DNA of 64,000 nt. Source: Alopecurus myosuroides. Taxonomy: Eukaryota > Streptophyta > Magnoliopsida > Poales > Poaceae. How positions within the stretch are numbered: the first letter of the stretch is position 1; every line of letters starts with the position of its first letter. Below the pieces are notes generated by a model. That model had not been told where the DNA came from. It was given only the letters and a program-made list of their open reading frames with translations, and ran no database searches. The stretch spans positions 275,151,349 through 275,215,348 of the forward strand of contig CM054062.1 of NCBI GenBank assembly GCA_028641055.1. The letters run 5' to 3'. The position numbers were made by a program, and so were the translations under genes. Shown piece by piece: positions 10,269 through 20,471 of the stretch.

Positions 10269-10818
10269 TGTCGAGACATCGTAGTAGTTTTCATAGACGG
10301 GGGTGCCATGAGCTACGGTAGAGACGTGGGGTAACGGGATAACGTAGTAACACAGAACACAGGATTTTACCCAGGTTCGGTACGTCGCGACAGTACGGCG
10401 TACCTACTCCTGCACTTCTCACTAATCAGGACTAAAGCATGTAAACAGGGTTACAATGTGAGGGTGTAGATCTAGCTATTCGGCGAGGATGAACTTCTCG
10501 GCGAGTTGGCCTAGAGCTTCTCTGTTTGTTCGTTGTTTTGTCTATCTCCCGTCCGGCTTTATATAATAGCCGGATTAGGGCTTACAGAATAGGAAACCTA
10601 GAAAACTACGGTAACTTGTAACTTGGAAAGCAAGGAATCCGTCTTCTCCTCCAAGCCAGATCACATGGGCTGTGATCCGGGTTCTTCTAGAATCCGGCTT
10701 CTGCGCGTCGGATTACTGGGCCGCCTAATGGACCTAAGCCCACTACCACTTAGGCCACCCTGGTAATCCGGTACTTGGCCTACCATCTTCTATACCCCTA
10801 TTTGGTATATATCCGACA
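10269..10818 (-). repeat. 5' LTR of the Tat element (550 bp)
   Basis: On the plus strand the segment begins TGTCGAGACATCG and ends TATATCCGACA, giving perfect TGTCG/CGACA terminal inverted repeats. The primer-binding site follows directly on the inner side. Promoter-like sequence lies inside. Only this LTR is in the window, so LTR divergence cannot be used for dating. Confidence 0.85.
10558..10565 (-). promoter_or_regulatory. TATA box in the LTR
   Basis: TATATAAA on the minus strand lies in the middle of the LTR, about 290 bp before the LTR end. This fits transcription of the element starting shortly downstream. Confidence 0.55.
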
Positions 10819-13800
10819 AACACCGCCGAGGAGAACCAAGATCAAGAGACCGAGATGCACCACGACGCCGCCCTTGAGCGGCAGGAAGAAGGAGAAGAGC
10901 AACCAGCAACAGGGGCTGCTGGACTAGAAGACCCCGCGGCCCAGCCGCGGGTAGAAGAAATGGATGCCTCACAGCCAGATCCCACTGCCGAGCAGCAGGC
11001 AGAAGACGCGACTGGGCATTACCCTCTGAGCGACGTGCAGCCAGTCGCCGCGCAGGGTAGCGCCCAGCCTGATGCCGCACCGGATAGCGCGCCCCTGGCG
11101 CCACCAAAAGATCAGGGTAGCGCTCAGCCTGATTCCTCCTCGGTGCAGACAACCGATGCTGCACCCAGCCCTCCGGCCAGGCCGCTTACAAGGAAGAGTG
11201 CCCAAGATGCTGCAGAGAAGGAGGCAGCCGAGAAGAAAGCCGCCGAGAAGGAGAAGGCTGAGGAGAAGAAGACCGAGAAGCAGAAAATCGAGAAGCCAGT
11301 CGCCGCGAAGCCAACTGCCCAGAAGGAGAAGACAAAGAAGTGGGCTGACGACATGCCGCCGCCGACATCAACTGGCCAGTCCAGTCAGCTGGTTATTCGC
11401 GATCCCAATGCAGTTGCTGCCGCCGCTGCTGCAGCTGATCAGCCCTGCTACCCTGACTACATGGTGAAGGTTAGCCATCAGCACCAGGTCGGCTTTTCCC
11501 CCAAGGACCGGAATCTTGCTATTCAGAAAGGGAGGAAAGCCGTGGCAGTGGACTCCAGGCCCCCGGCCCCAAATCAAGACAAGTCCATCTCCATTGCTTC
11601 TCGGGGAGTCCAAGACCAGGCGATAACGTCCCAGAGCCTCGAGCAAGTACTCGACCTGATCGGCTTCATCGACGCCAAGTGGGACATCAAAGTTCTCGGC
11701 AACCCCAACTGGAACGGCATCGATCTGGGCGACATCGACCATATGCGTCAGGATTGGAACAAGGTGGACTTGGGTTGCAAACCCATGACCGTCTCGACCA
11801 CCTCTGCTACACTTGCTGCCAAGATGTTTGTCCACCGCAAGAACGCCGATGACCTCGAGCAATCCTACGCGGTAAGTTCCTAATCATTCTCTCCGAGTTG
11901 CATTTTCACTTCTTTTTTACTCTTCTTCTCTTCCTTATCCACCACCCAGTCCCCGAGATTCTGGCCGAGTAGGCGGACACTCTCCCGAGTAGCCGCCTTC
12001 TCGGGTTGAATCTCAAGTACTTTGCCTGATTCTTGTTTCTTTTGCTTCTCAGAATAGCGTACTGAAACGGACTAACTTGCATCGTCGGCTACTCTGGAAT
12101 CATGCCATTGCCAAGAGGCGCATTGCCGCCTTGGAAAAAGAGAAGACGATCGCCGAGGAAGCCGACAAGGAAGTGATGAACAGCACTCTGAGGCTGTCAG
12201 AAGTTGAAGGTATGCTTCTAGCTGCGCGGTTCTTGCGTTTGGTGTTTACGCCCGCTTTTGCTTTTTGCGCTAACTAATTTTACTCTGCAGGGAAGCTGAA
12301 GGCCCTAACTGACGAGCACGAGAACTGCCGTGCCTTCGTCGAGAGTGGCCAGGCCACCATTAAGAGATTGGAAGGTACGTTGCCGTCTACTCGGCCTTTC
12401 CTGTACTTCTTTCTTTCGCTTCTCTACTAACCGTGCCCTGCTCTTTTCAGAGGACCATAAGAAGTTTGTTGAAGAACATCAGGATTGTCTCAAACCGGCT
12501 GAGGTGCAGCAGCAACTGTCCAGCCAGGCTGTCGAGTTGCTGAAAGAGCATACTACCGAGATGGAGAAGCTCCAAGTTCAGCTGCAGACTGCACTCCGGG
12601 ATGCTATCAATATTGGTGCTGAGAGGGACAGAGTAATCGCCGAGAAGGCAAAGAGCGAAGCAGCAGCCAAGGCCAGGGAGAGAACCCTCAAACAGGAGTG
12701 TGAGGTGCTAACGAAGACCAACGCTGGGCTCTTCACTCAGCTCGAGGAGCTCCGCTTGATTCAAGAGAAGCACATATCCAACGAGGAAGCCTGGAAGACC
12801 CAGCTGTTAGGGCTGCGCCATGATCTGAACAGTAAGTGTTCCCTTTTCTCCGCTTCTCCGCTACTCGGCTGCGCATTTCTTCTCTTCTTCTCGTTTCATG
12901 CTTCCACTCTGTTACCGTTTCTGATCTTCTCGATAGCTCTTGCAGGAATCTTTCCCAACCTCAAATCTTCTAGCGTGCCCGCCCTGGAAAAGGTACGAGC
13001 AGCTCGTGCCGAGAAGGGCGAGCCTTTGGACACCAGGGCAGAGATCGAGGAAAGTATCCTGATCATGCAGAGCCAGTGTCCGCGGCTAGCGGGCGTGGGC
13101 ACCGAGTTGGTGCGCGTCGCCTTCCTGATCCACAACGTCTTCTGGCCTGAGGACTCCGCGCCGACAACGATCTCCGGGCTCGCCTTGAAGCTGCAGCGCG
13201 TGAAAGCTGAACTGAAGAAATGGCGCGCCTCGGGAGCTCGGGCAGGTGCAGACATGATGCTGCTCTTCGTTACCACTTGGTATGAGAACTTGAATATGCA
13301 GATCATCCGCGAGATGCGCCAAGACTCCAAGTGGGAGAAGGACCCCGACTGCGTGGCTATTCGCCAGGTGATTGCTCACGAGATCGCTCAGTATGCCGAC
13401 ACGGCGACCTTCATCGACGGCCTCACCGAGCCCGACACCGAGGTGGACGAAGGCGAGGAGGAGGATGAAGACGAGGAGACTGACACCGACGAGCCGGACC
13501 TGAGCTGCTTCGACTCTCCAGCTGTCAAGGACGGGAAGGGGAAGGCCGCGGTCATCGCGGGTAGCGACGAGGAGGACGAGAACGTGGAGATGTCGATCGA
13601 CACCTCCGCGCTCGAGTTCGGCACCTCGTCGGGAGCTGCCCTCGACGACACCGTCAACCTTGGCGCTCAAGCCAGCGGCTCCACCTCCGCGACAACGCCC
13701 GTCTCGGTGGCCACGACCACTTCAGACCAGGTAGCCACCGAGCCCAACGCCGAGGACGAAGCAGCGAAGTCTGTTGACGCCAGCCTGGAAACGGACACGA

Positions 13801-13862
13801 CCCAGGCCACTGCTGAAGAAGAGGCAGCCAAGGCCAGCACCGAGAACGCCGCCTCAACCTGA
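10819..13862 (+). CDS. Spliced accessory ORF of a second Tat-type element, 5' part cut off by nested insertion
   Basis: I read exons at 10819-11871, 12053-12209, 12291-12374, 12451-12831 and 12946-13862, with GT/AG junctions and consistent phase, ending in TGA. The first Met in frame is 10855, but the frame is open right up to the neighbouring LTR edge. The true exon therefore probably began on the far side of the inserted element. The protein has a Lys/Glu/Ala-rich stretch (residues ~110-165 from 10855), a central coiled coil (exons 2-4, e.g. AEKAKSEAAAKARE), a conserved-looking domain (VFWPEDSAP, MMLLFVTTWYENL) and a very acidic tail. The layout matches the accessory ORF at 2-2743 but the sequence is clearly different, so it belongs to another family. 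No gag-pol of this element is seen. Function unknown. Confidence 0.65.
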
Positions 13863-14576
13863 GTTTACCCTGCAGCTTTATTTCTCAAACATTTATCAGA
13901 TCCCCGGGATGCCGGGTGCAAATGTATCAGACTATTTTATTTCGTTGCTACTCATTTTTATTCCCACTTGTTATTTTCAACTTAATCAATTTGTTCAGCC
14001 TGGGCTCGATGCCGATTTGCGTTATCATGCGAGTCCCCGAGTTGCATTTCTTATTCACTCTCTCCTTTCGTCTCACCTCTACCCGCAACTTGTTGCTTTT
14101 TTGGTATTCGAGTCACAAGAGTTAAAGAGTAGAGCTGCAAATACTTAGCCGCTTAGAAACAATCATAGTAACGCAGCCCACCACTTAGCCGAAGAGATAA
14201 GACACAGAACAGTAATAAAAGCACCCTACTCGGTTCCTGCACTCTTCCTTTCCTTAGTAATTTTTCTTGTGCTCATGGACCTTTTGCTTGTTCTCTTGCT
14301 TGCCATGAAGCCGGGTTTCGGACAGCAGCAAAGTCGAAGAGTTGGCATGTAGGTTTAAACACAGTACTCAATGTACCTTTGAATTTTGAAGTAGAGCAAC
14401 CGAATAGGCAAAAGGTAAAGCCGAGTAGAAACACTTAGAGCAAGTTTGGACGAGGGCAGTCCCCGAGTTCAATTTCAGATTGCAGAGTAGAATTTCAACT
14501 CGGTTAAGAGGGTACATACACATCTTTGCTCACGAATGAAAACGACGGAGTAGAGCTACATTCCAAGGGCGCTTGG
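13863..14576. other. Non-coding, probably remainder of the second Tat-type element
   Basis: No coding region is supported. CCGAG/ACTCGG words are frequent, as they are in the preceding introns, suggesting the sequence belongs to the same element up to the assembly gap. Confidence 0.4.
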
Positions 14577-14589
14577 NNNNNNNNNNNNN
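14577..14589. other. Assembly gap (13 N)
   Basis: A run of 13 N characters. The true distance across it is unknown, and the change of sequence type from one side to the other means elements here may be misjoined. Confidence 0.99.
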
Positions 14590-14944
14590 GATGTGGGTTG
14601 TGAACCAAAAACATTCTGCAGCGGGACCTAATTTGGTGTCAGGTCACCTGCCATTCCCGTGAAGCTTGTAAGGCTGGTGCCAATGGGGGCTGCAGCGGGG
14701 GGCGGTAGCGCCCCTACCGCCCGTGGCGGGGCGAGAGGGGGCGGTAGGGCGGGTCGGTAGGCCGCGGCGGGCGGTGGCGCTGCCGCCCGGGCTATAGCCC
14801 CTGCCGCCCGGGCTATAGCCCGCATAGGCGGGGCGGTAGCGACGGGGTGGGGCGGTAGGGGGGGGGGCGGCAGGGCGGTAGGCGGGGCGGTGGGTTGGCG
14901 GCGTGGGGCGGTAGGGCGGGGCGGTAGGCCAGGAGCCGTTGGGG

Positions 14945-14999
14945 CCAACGGCTAGCTGACGTGGCGCCCCCCTATTGGTCCACGTCAGCTAGCCGTTGG
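14945..14999. repeat. Perfect 20-bp inverted repeat upstream of the transposase
   Basis: The arms 14945-14964 and 14980-14999 are exact reverse complements (CCAACGGCTAGCTGACGTGG and its complement) with a 15-bp loop. They sit about 70 bp before the TATA box, so they could be a hairpin or a protein-binding site. Confidence 0.8.
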
Positions 15000-15149
15000 G
15001 GGTATCCGTTGCTGCCCAAAAAAACTGAAAAAAAATTCGAAAATTTTGAAATTTGGAGCTGATCCCTCCTATAAATACCCCCCCATATGCTGCACTCAAT
15101 CCACACCAACTTCATCCTCTCTACTCTTCATTTCCACCCTCTCGACGCC

Positions 15150-15877
15150 ATGTCTTCGTCAAGCAGCACCGATTCGAGCGAGGGACTGGAGGGTGAGATG
15201 ATCGCCGGAATGCAGGCGGCAATGGAGGCCGAGTACGAGGCGGCGCTCCAAGCGGTGCCAAGACCGCCGCGGCGCCGTCGACAGTTTCATCAGGCGTGAT
15301 CGTGTTGGCGCCGGCGAGCGGCTCCACGACGACTACTTCGCCCCCAACTGTGCTCAATCAGTCCCCATTGTTCACGGAAGTGCTTAGAGGAGAAGCACCC
15401 ACAGTGAACTTCACGGTGAATGGACACCAGTACAACTGGGGTTACTACCTTGCCGACGGCATCTACCCCTCCTGGCCGGTGTTCATGAAGGGTGTTACTC
15501 TTCCACAAAGTGACAAGCAACGTGTCTTCACTGCTGCTCAATCGTGTTGGCGCAAAGATGTGGAGTGTGCATTTGGAGTGTTGAAGTCTAGATTCAACAT
15601 TTTAGCAGTTCCCGGACGCTCCTACTCCATGCGCACTCTTGGGTTGATCGTGCGTGCATGTGTCATTCTGCACAACATGATCATCGACGATGAGCGTGGT
15701 ACCAATTTGGAGAACACCTATGAGACAGTTGCGAGCAACGTCGGGCCTCCAATACATACCAATGCACCACCAAGCCTAGCAGTAAGGATTCAGATGGACA
15801 ACGAAATGCAGGACTCGCCGATGTATACACAGCTCCAGGGGGATTTGATTGAGCATGTGTGGGCTCATCAAAACTAG
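15150..15877 (+). pseudogene. Harbinger-type transposase, large internal deletion
   Basis: The N-terminus starts at ATG 15150 (MSSSSSTDSSEGLEG). It leads through an Arg-rich stretch into a second frame near 15280 reading IRRDRVGAGERLHDDYFAPNC. At about 15350 it jumps directly to the C-terminal part of the DDE_Tnp_4 domain (NQSPLFTEVLRG, YYLADGIYPSWP, WRKDVECAFGVLKSRF, LHNMIIDDER), which reads to TAG at 15877. The helix-turn-helix part and the first catalytic aspartates are missing. The protein could not be an active transposase, and mobility would need a helper. Confidence 0.85.
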
Positions 15878-16537
15878 ATTATGTAATTTTCTCATTTTTA
15901 TGTAATTTTTATTTATTATTATGTAATCGGTACAATTTTAGTTGAATAAAATAATTTCTTCTATTATTTGCAATGTTTTTAATCTTCAAAATATGTGTTG
16001 ACGTGGAGGAGAGAGAAAAGCTGATGTGGCAGAGAGAGAATCTTACAGCCCGGGCTATAGCCCGTACACTGGCACCGTGCCCGTGAGAGTGGGGTGATAG
16101 TGGTGAGAGAAGGTGACGTGGCGGGGGCTATAGCCCGTGAATAGTGGGCGGTGCATTGGCACCAGCCTAAGAAGCCACTGAAAACAGCATGCCGTTCTGA
16201 ATTTCACACTTGACACTTGAACTGTAGTGCAATTTGGGGCATATGAACACACAATGGATCGGTTAATTTCTCCCAATTAAACAGAACAATCACATAATCT
16301 GAAAAGAAGATTCTTGCTCTACAATTCAGTCCTGTATCAAACAGTTACTATATCGCTTTCTTTACAATTCGATCGAGGGTTTACATGGATGGATCGATCA
16401 TCCAAGCTCTGCAATTTTGCACGAGACAGTTACATCGTTTATCCACAATTCGAATGTGTCTACCTACATGGTAACAATGTCTACTACATGGATGAATCGT
16501 CCAACCACAGTTACATCTGGGACAGCTAGCTAAAGCT

Positions 16538-17659
16538 TTACGCCCGTTGTGCTCTCAATACCGCAAGCGGAACCACGAAGCGCGGCGTCTTCTTTGTCGG
16601 CAACGGCAAAGCTGCTTCAACCTTTGCAGGGGCGGCGGCGGAGGGACGAGGAGGAGCAGAGAACCATGGGTGCTTGAGCGCCTTGGCCGCCGTGAGCCGC
16701 TTGTCGGGGTTGCACGTGAGAAGTCCCTGCAGCACCTCGAACCCTTGCTCTGACAGATTCTCTTCGGGGAAGATCTCCCGCAGCCTGCTGTGCTTGTGCC
16801 GCCTCGCCGGCAGCATTTTCAACGCCTTGGCGGCGAGCGGCAGCGACCTGAACCCCGGCCACGTCGCCTCGTCCGGCATACCGAGCACTCGGAAGATATT
16901 CGAGAGCTGAAGCACCTCGTCGATGTTCTCGCCCTCCTCTTCGTCGTCAAGGAACAGCGTCTCCCCGGTGAGCATCGCCCCCATGACGCACCCGAGCGAC
17001 CAGATGTCGACGCCCGCGTCGTAGTCCGGCTTCTGCAGGAGCATCTCGGGCGCCATGTAGTCCGCGGTGCCGGCCGGGGCGTAGGGCGGAAGGTCCGACA
17101 TCATGGAGAGCGCCAGCCCGAAGTCGCAGATCTTGACGGGTTTCCCGCCTTGGCCGACGAGGATGTTGGCCGGCTTGATGTCGCGGTGCACGACGTGGCC
17201 GCCGTGCATCATCTTGGCCCCGGTGAGTAGCTTCCACATGAAAACGCGCACCGTCCTTTCCGAGAAGGGCGTTCCGTGGAGTCTGTTCCAGAGGATGGTG
17301 TGGAGGCTCTCTGCGGGGACGTGCTCCATGACGAGGCAGAGCGCGCCGGTGGCGGGGTCGCGCGCCAGGCCCTCGAAGCCGGCCACGTACGGGTTCCCCC
17401 TGCAGGCCACGAGGAATCGGGCTTCGCGCACGAGGTCGGCGGAGTCGTCCGGCGAGGAGAGGCACTTAATGGCGACCGTGTCGCCGGTGACGCGGTGGCG
17501 CGCCTTGAGGACGGTCCCGAAGCCGCCCTCGCCGATGCATGTACGCTCGTCGTACTCCTCGATGCTCCCGATGCTGATCCGACTCTTCTTGCTGCTGGTC
17601 GCCGATCCTTGGGTGGTCGTCGTGTGGGCGGCTCCGGCAGGTCGCTTGCGGGCGGGCAT
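16538..17659 (-). CDS. CDK-like Ser/Thr protein kinase, intronless
   Basis: A 373-residue kinase. I start it at Met 17659 (MPARKRPAGA), because a TATA box lies about 110 bp upstream and the longer in-frame Met at 17809 is on the wrong side of it. Kinase signatures, numbered from this Met: glycine loop GEGGFGTV 43-50, VAIK with Lys65, HRDIKPAN with Asp160, DFG 179-181, GTADYMAPE ending at 205, and DIWSLGC 219-224. The C-lobe ends with HPWF. A basic, Ser/Thr-rich N-tail of about 35 residues may serve nuclear localisation. It is most like the CDKF-2-type kinases that are numerous and intronless in grasses. It lacks a PSTAIRE-type helix, so cyclin binding is doubtful. Catalytic residues are intact, so it is probably active. 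Confidence 0.88.
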   Translation of the reverse strand: MPARKRPAGAAHTTTTQGSATSSKKSRISIGSIEEYDERTCIGEGGFGTVLKARHRVTGDTVAIKCLSSPDDSADLVREARFLVACRGNPYVAGFEGLARDPATGALCLVMEHVPAESLHTILWNRLHGTPFSERTVRVFMWKLLTGAKMMHGGHVVHRDIKPANILVGQGGKPVKICDFGLALSMMSDLPPYAPAGTADYMAPEMLLQKPDYDAGVDIWSLGCVMGAMLTGETLFLDDEEEGENIDEVLQLSNIFRVLGMPDEATWPGFRSLPLAAKALKMLPARRHKHSRLREIFPEENLSEQGFEVLQGLLTCNPDKRLTAAKALKHPWFSAPPRPSAAAPAKVEAALPLPTKKTPRFVVPLAVLRAQRA

Positions 17660-17767
17660 GGCGCTGGATCGATCGACTGCTTGGTCGCTGGGATTGGAAA
17701 GCGCGATGGGGCTGGAGGCTGGAGAGGGGCGATGATGGATGGAGATGGAGCAGGTTCTGCGCGCGGC

Positions 17768-17774
17768 ATATATA
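17768..17774 (-). promoter_or_regulatory. TATA box of the kinase gene
   Basis: TATATAT on the minus strand, about 110 bp before the chosen start codon, flanked by GC-rich sequence. It supports the shorter protein. Confidence 0.6.
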
Positions 17775-18050
17775 CGCAGGAGCAAACGCACAGCTCGACT
17801 CGGATTCAAGTTGGAAGGAAAGCTGGATTGGCGGTACGGATTGCCGTCGCTGTTACGCGATGGTGAGTTTACGTTACCGTGGAGCCGACCCAGAACTGAA
17901 CTCCGATTTCTTCTCGTGGAACAGAGGATCTAAATCTATGTGTCGTGTGACTAAGCAAGCTGGTCAAGCTAGTATTTTGAGGAGACGCGTGCAATGCAAG
18001 CTCCTCCTTCATCCTAGAATGAAATACCCCCGCAATTCACATTGTCAGAA

Positions 18051-18213
18051 AGAAACATACCATGACGAATGCCTCCATATATAGACTATAAAGAAGGGCT
18101 TGCTGAACTGTATGGTGCTTGACAATACAACTTCAGGCACATACTACTGAAATTTTCATTCTTGCCTCCATTGAGCAGAAACATACCATGACGAATGCCT
18201 CCATAGACTATAG
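18051..18213. repeat. Short direct repeat, two copies of about 37-40 bp
   Basis: AGAAACATACCATGACGAAT and the following 17-20 bases occur at 18051-18090 and again at 18177-18213. The second copy lacks a few bases of the TATATA. It is a local duplication upstream of the kinase gene. Confidence 0.8.
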
Positions 18214-18399
18214 ATGATGGTCGTTTCCCACACTTGATATTTCTGTAGTAAGAATCCTGAGTCTCTGTCTGGACGACGACAACATCTAGTATCTCTCTTC
18301 AAACAAACAACCACCATCTCTTGCACGCTTCTTCAGACATCATATTTCGAGGCTCAGCGGCTAAATTCCAAGCTAGAATCCACGGATATATATATACTA

Positions 18400-18652
18400 C
18401 TCCATTCGTTCCAAAATACTTGACTTTCATTTGTCTAACTATTGATGTATCTAGACATGTTTTAGTGTATAGATATATCTATATTTAGACAAATACTCCC
18501 TCCGTTCAACAATAGATGACTTGCATTTGTCTATATATGGATGTATCTAGACATATTTTAGTGTCTAGATACATCCATATATAGATAAGTGGAAGTCATC
18601 TATTGTTGAACGGAGGGAGTAGAAGTCAAGTAGTAATTTGGAACAGAGGGAG
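18400..18652. mobile_element. Stowaway-type MITE (outer), interrupted by another MITE
   Basis: The ends CTCCATTCGTTCC and GGAACAGAGGGAG are flanked by TA (18398-18399, 18653-18654). With the inner element and its TA duplicate removed, about 127 bp remains and the two arms (TACTTGACTT and AAGTCAAGTA) pair. Confidence 0.82.
18496..18619. mobile_element. Stowaway-type MITE (inner), 124 bp
   Basis: The whole element is a near-perfect hairpin, starting CTCCCTCCGTTCAACAATAG and ending with its reverse complement, with TA on both sides (18494-18495, 18620-18621). It sits inside the older MITE. Confidence 0.92.
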
Positions 18653-18722
18653 TACTTGCCAGATGCACACGCAGCATATAGTAATTGTTCCGGAGTTAGC
18701 ATCCGCGGATTTAACTCTGTTT

Positions 18723-20456
18723 AGAGAAAAGGCACTCTTTATTGCCCTGCTTTAGGAAAGCAGCCACCAACAACCAGCGTTCCCAGAATTTACGAAATAC
18801 AAGATACGCAAAACAAATCTTCAAATTCGAGAAAGTTTAAAGAACAGACCAAAAGGTCAGACAGCCCACGCAGGGGCGGAACTACGAAAAGCAAGAACCC
18901 TAGCTAACCAACTCCCCGGCGGGGAAGCACCACCAGCTTCAGCTCTAGGGCTTTCTCCTGCATCTTCTCCAAGAACTGGTCCAGGCGCTCCTTATGCTTT
19001 GCCGGCAAGAGTATCCTCCACTGGTTCAAAAAAGAAGCCACATCAAAGAAACTGTTCAGCGGGGAGGACGGGATTTTGTTATTGAAGACAACGTCATTAC
19101 GAGTTAGCCAAATGACCCAAAAAGCTGCTCCACACGCTGCCCACGTCGACAGAAGCGTTTCGCGATTACTAGTATTTCTAAGGACCCACTCACAGTCTTC
19201 CCTGGAGAAAGGGACAGCTCCCCACCCTAGGGCCTCTTTGATACACCACCATAGGAAGTGCGAAATGGGACACTGGAAAAGGAGGTGATCCACCGATTCC
19301 TCCTCACCACAGAGCCTACACCCACTAGAACCCGGCCACCCTTTCGAGATCAAGTGTTTAGTGACTTGAATTCTACCTCTCAAACTCATCCAAGCGAAAA
19401 TCTTGATTTTCAGCGGCATGTTAGTTTTCCAAAGACCCCACAAATCCCTCGCTACCACCCCTGTATGCAGCAATGCCTTATAGAGGGATTTAGCCGTGTA
19501 CCCCTTCTTGCCCCCCAGGGTCCACCGACCAAAATCCCTCTCGCCTCTCAGCTCGACATTCTCCAAAAGAGAGCCAAGCTCACCCCACTCCAGCACCTCT
19601 CTATGACCAAATGATCTTCGAAAGGAGAGCTCCAGCCCCTGCGATCCCATCACCTCGGCCACCGAGGCCGACTGTTGATTACAGATCGAGAATATGCGGG
19701 GAAAGGCAATGCACAGAGGAACTGCACCAAGCCAAAGATCATTCCAGAATCTAGTTCCAATCCCATTGCCCACTTCAAACCTAAGCCCTCTATGGACCCA
19801 CTTTTTCACCGCATGCAGACCCTTCCAGAACTGCGAGCCCCCTGCAGACTCTGACTGGAAAAAACTGCCACTACCAAGGTATTTCCTACGAAGGATTTGA
19901 CAGCTCAAATCCTGATCGCCTCGTTCCAGCTTTATAATCCATTTGGCCAACAATGCAATGTTCTTGGCTCTTGTTTCAGCAAACCCTAGCCCTCCAAACT
20001 CAACTGGCCTGGCCATATCCAACCATCTGACCATATGGTACTTCCCATTTTCCTTTGACCCCTCCCAAAAAAACCGCGCACGATGCATGTCCATCTTGTA
20101 ATGAATCCCCTCCGGGATTAAGTAAAAGCCCATGACATACGACGGCACATTGCTAAGGCAGGAATCAATCAGAATTTTTCTACCCCCTGTCGAAACAGGT
20201 TTCCAGCCACCCAATTTCTTGTGAACCTTGTCCGGAAGGAACTCAAAATCAGATGCAATCAGCTTGCGGAAAGAAACGGGGACACCCAAATACTTCATCG
20301 GAAAAGATCCAAGTTCGCAGTTAAACAGATTAGCAATTCTACTTCTCTCCTCCTGTTCTACCCCAAAAACAAACACCTCGCTTTTTTCGTAATTGATTTT
20401 TAACCCTGAGAGTGCTTCATAGCAGTAAAGCAAGAATTTCAGAGTGCCAATTAATT
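18723..20456 (-). mobile_element. 5'-truncated LINE retrotransposon with 15-bp target duplication
   Basis: The segment is bounded by identical 15-bp direct repeats GATTTAACTCTGTTT at 18708-18722 and 20457-20471, the hallmark of target-primed LINE insertion. On the minus strand it begins inside the reverse transcriptase and ends with AATAAAGAGTGCC and a short 3' stretch. No poly(A) tail is visible. It lies about 600 bp beyond the TERT stop codon. Confidence 0.92.
18904..20451 (-). pseudogene. LINE ORF2 C-terminal fragment: RT end plus zf-RVT domain
   Basis: The frame is open from the truncation point to a stop at 18904, about 510 residues. It starts in the RT thumb region (ALSGLKINYEKSEVFVF, KYLGVPVS), continues through the usual plant LINE region (KLGGWK, ARFFWEG, GGLGF) and reaches the zinc-binding domain (PLKIKIFAWMSLRGRI, CRLCGEEESVDHLLFQC). 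The catalytic YADD region and endonuclease are missing because of the 5' truncation, so it is non-functional although not visibly mutated. Confidence 0.9.
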
Positions 20457-20471
20457 GATTTAACTCTGTTT

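Larger units (their letters stand above)
1..10818 (-). mobile_element. Tat-lineage Ty3/Gypsy LTR retrotransposon, 3' LTR outside window
   Basis: On the minus strand, running from high to low coordinates, the element has a 5' LTR (10818-10269), a primer-binding site, gag-protease, pol, and then an accessory ORF on the opposite strand that reaches the left window edge. Its identity as Tat lineage rests on three points: the GGCGCCCACCGTGGGGC primer-binding site, a second RNase H domain between the ordinary RNase H and integrase, and an antisense spliced accessory ORF between pol and the 3' LTR. The gag-pol frame is open except for one TAG, so the copy is fairly young. The 3' LTR and polypurine tract must lie left of position 1. 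The right end abuts an ORF belonging to a different element, suggesting nested insertion. Confidence 0.88.
14672..16167 (+). mobile_element. PIF/Harbinger DNA transposon, internally deleted
   Basis: The ends are inverted repeats, GGCTGGTGCCAATG at the left and CATTGGCACCAGCC at the right. Both are flanked by TAA (14669-14671 and 16168-16170), the 3-bp target duplication of PIF/Harbinger elements. Inside are a promoter (CTATAAATA near 15070) and a broken transposase. The palindrome GGGCTATAGCCC occurs four times, two near each end. The left 300 bp is strikingly G-rich. The element lies downstream of the kinase gene. Confidence 0.88.

Noticed and set aside
10046..10309. Gag start at 10309
   Set aside because: The codons translate the LTR end and primer-binding site.
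10819..10854. 10819 as the start of the 3' end of an element whose LTR is 10269-10818
   Set aside because: No polypurine tract lies next to the LTR there; instead an open coding frame runs into it.
17660..17809. Upstream in-frame Met giving a 423-residue kinase
   Set aside because: The extension runs through the TATA box and has no kinase-like or targeting features; the Met at 17659 fits better.
16590..17870. Several long ORFs on both strands over the kinase gene
   Set aside because: They are GC-rich shadow frames of the kinase coding sequence without recognisable domains.
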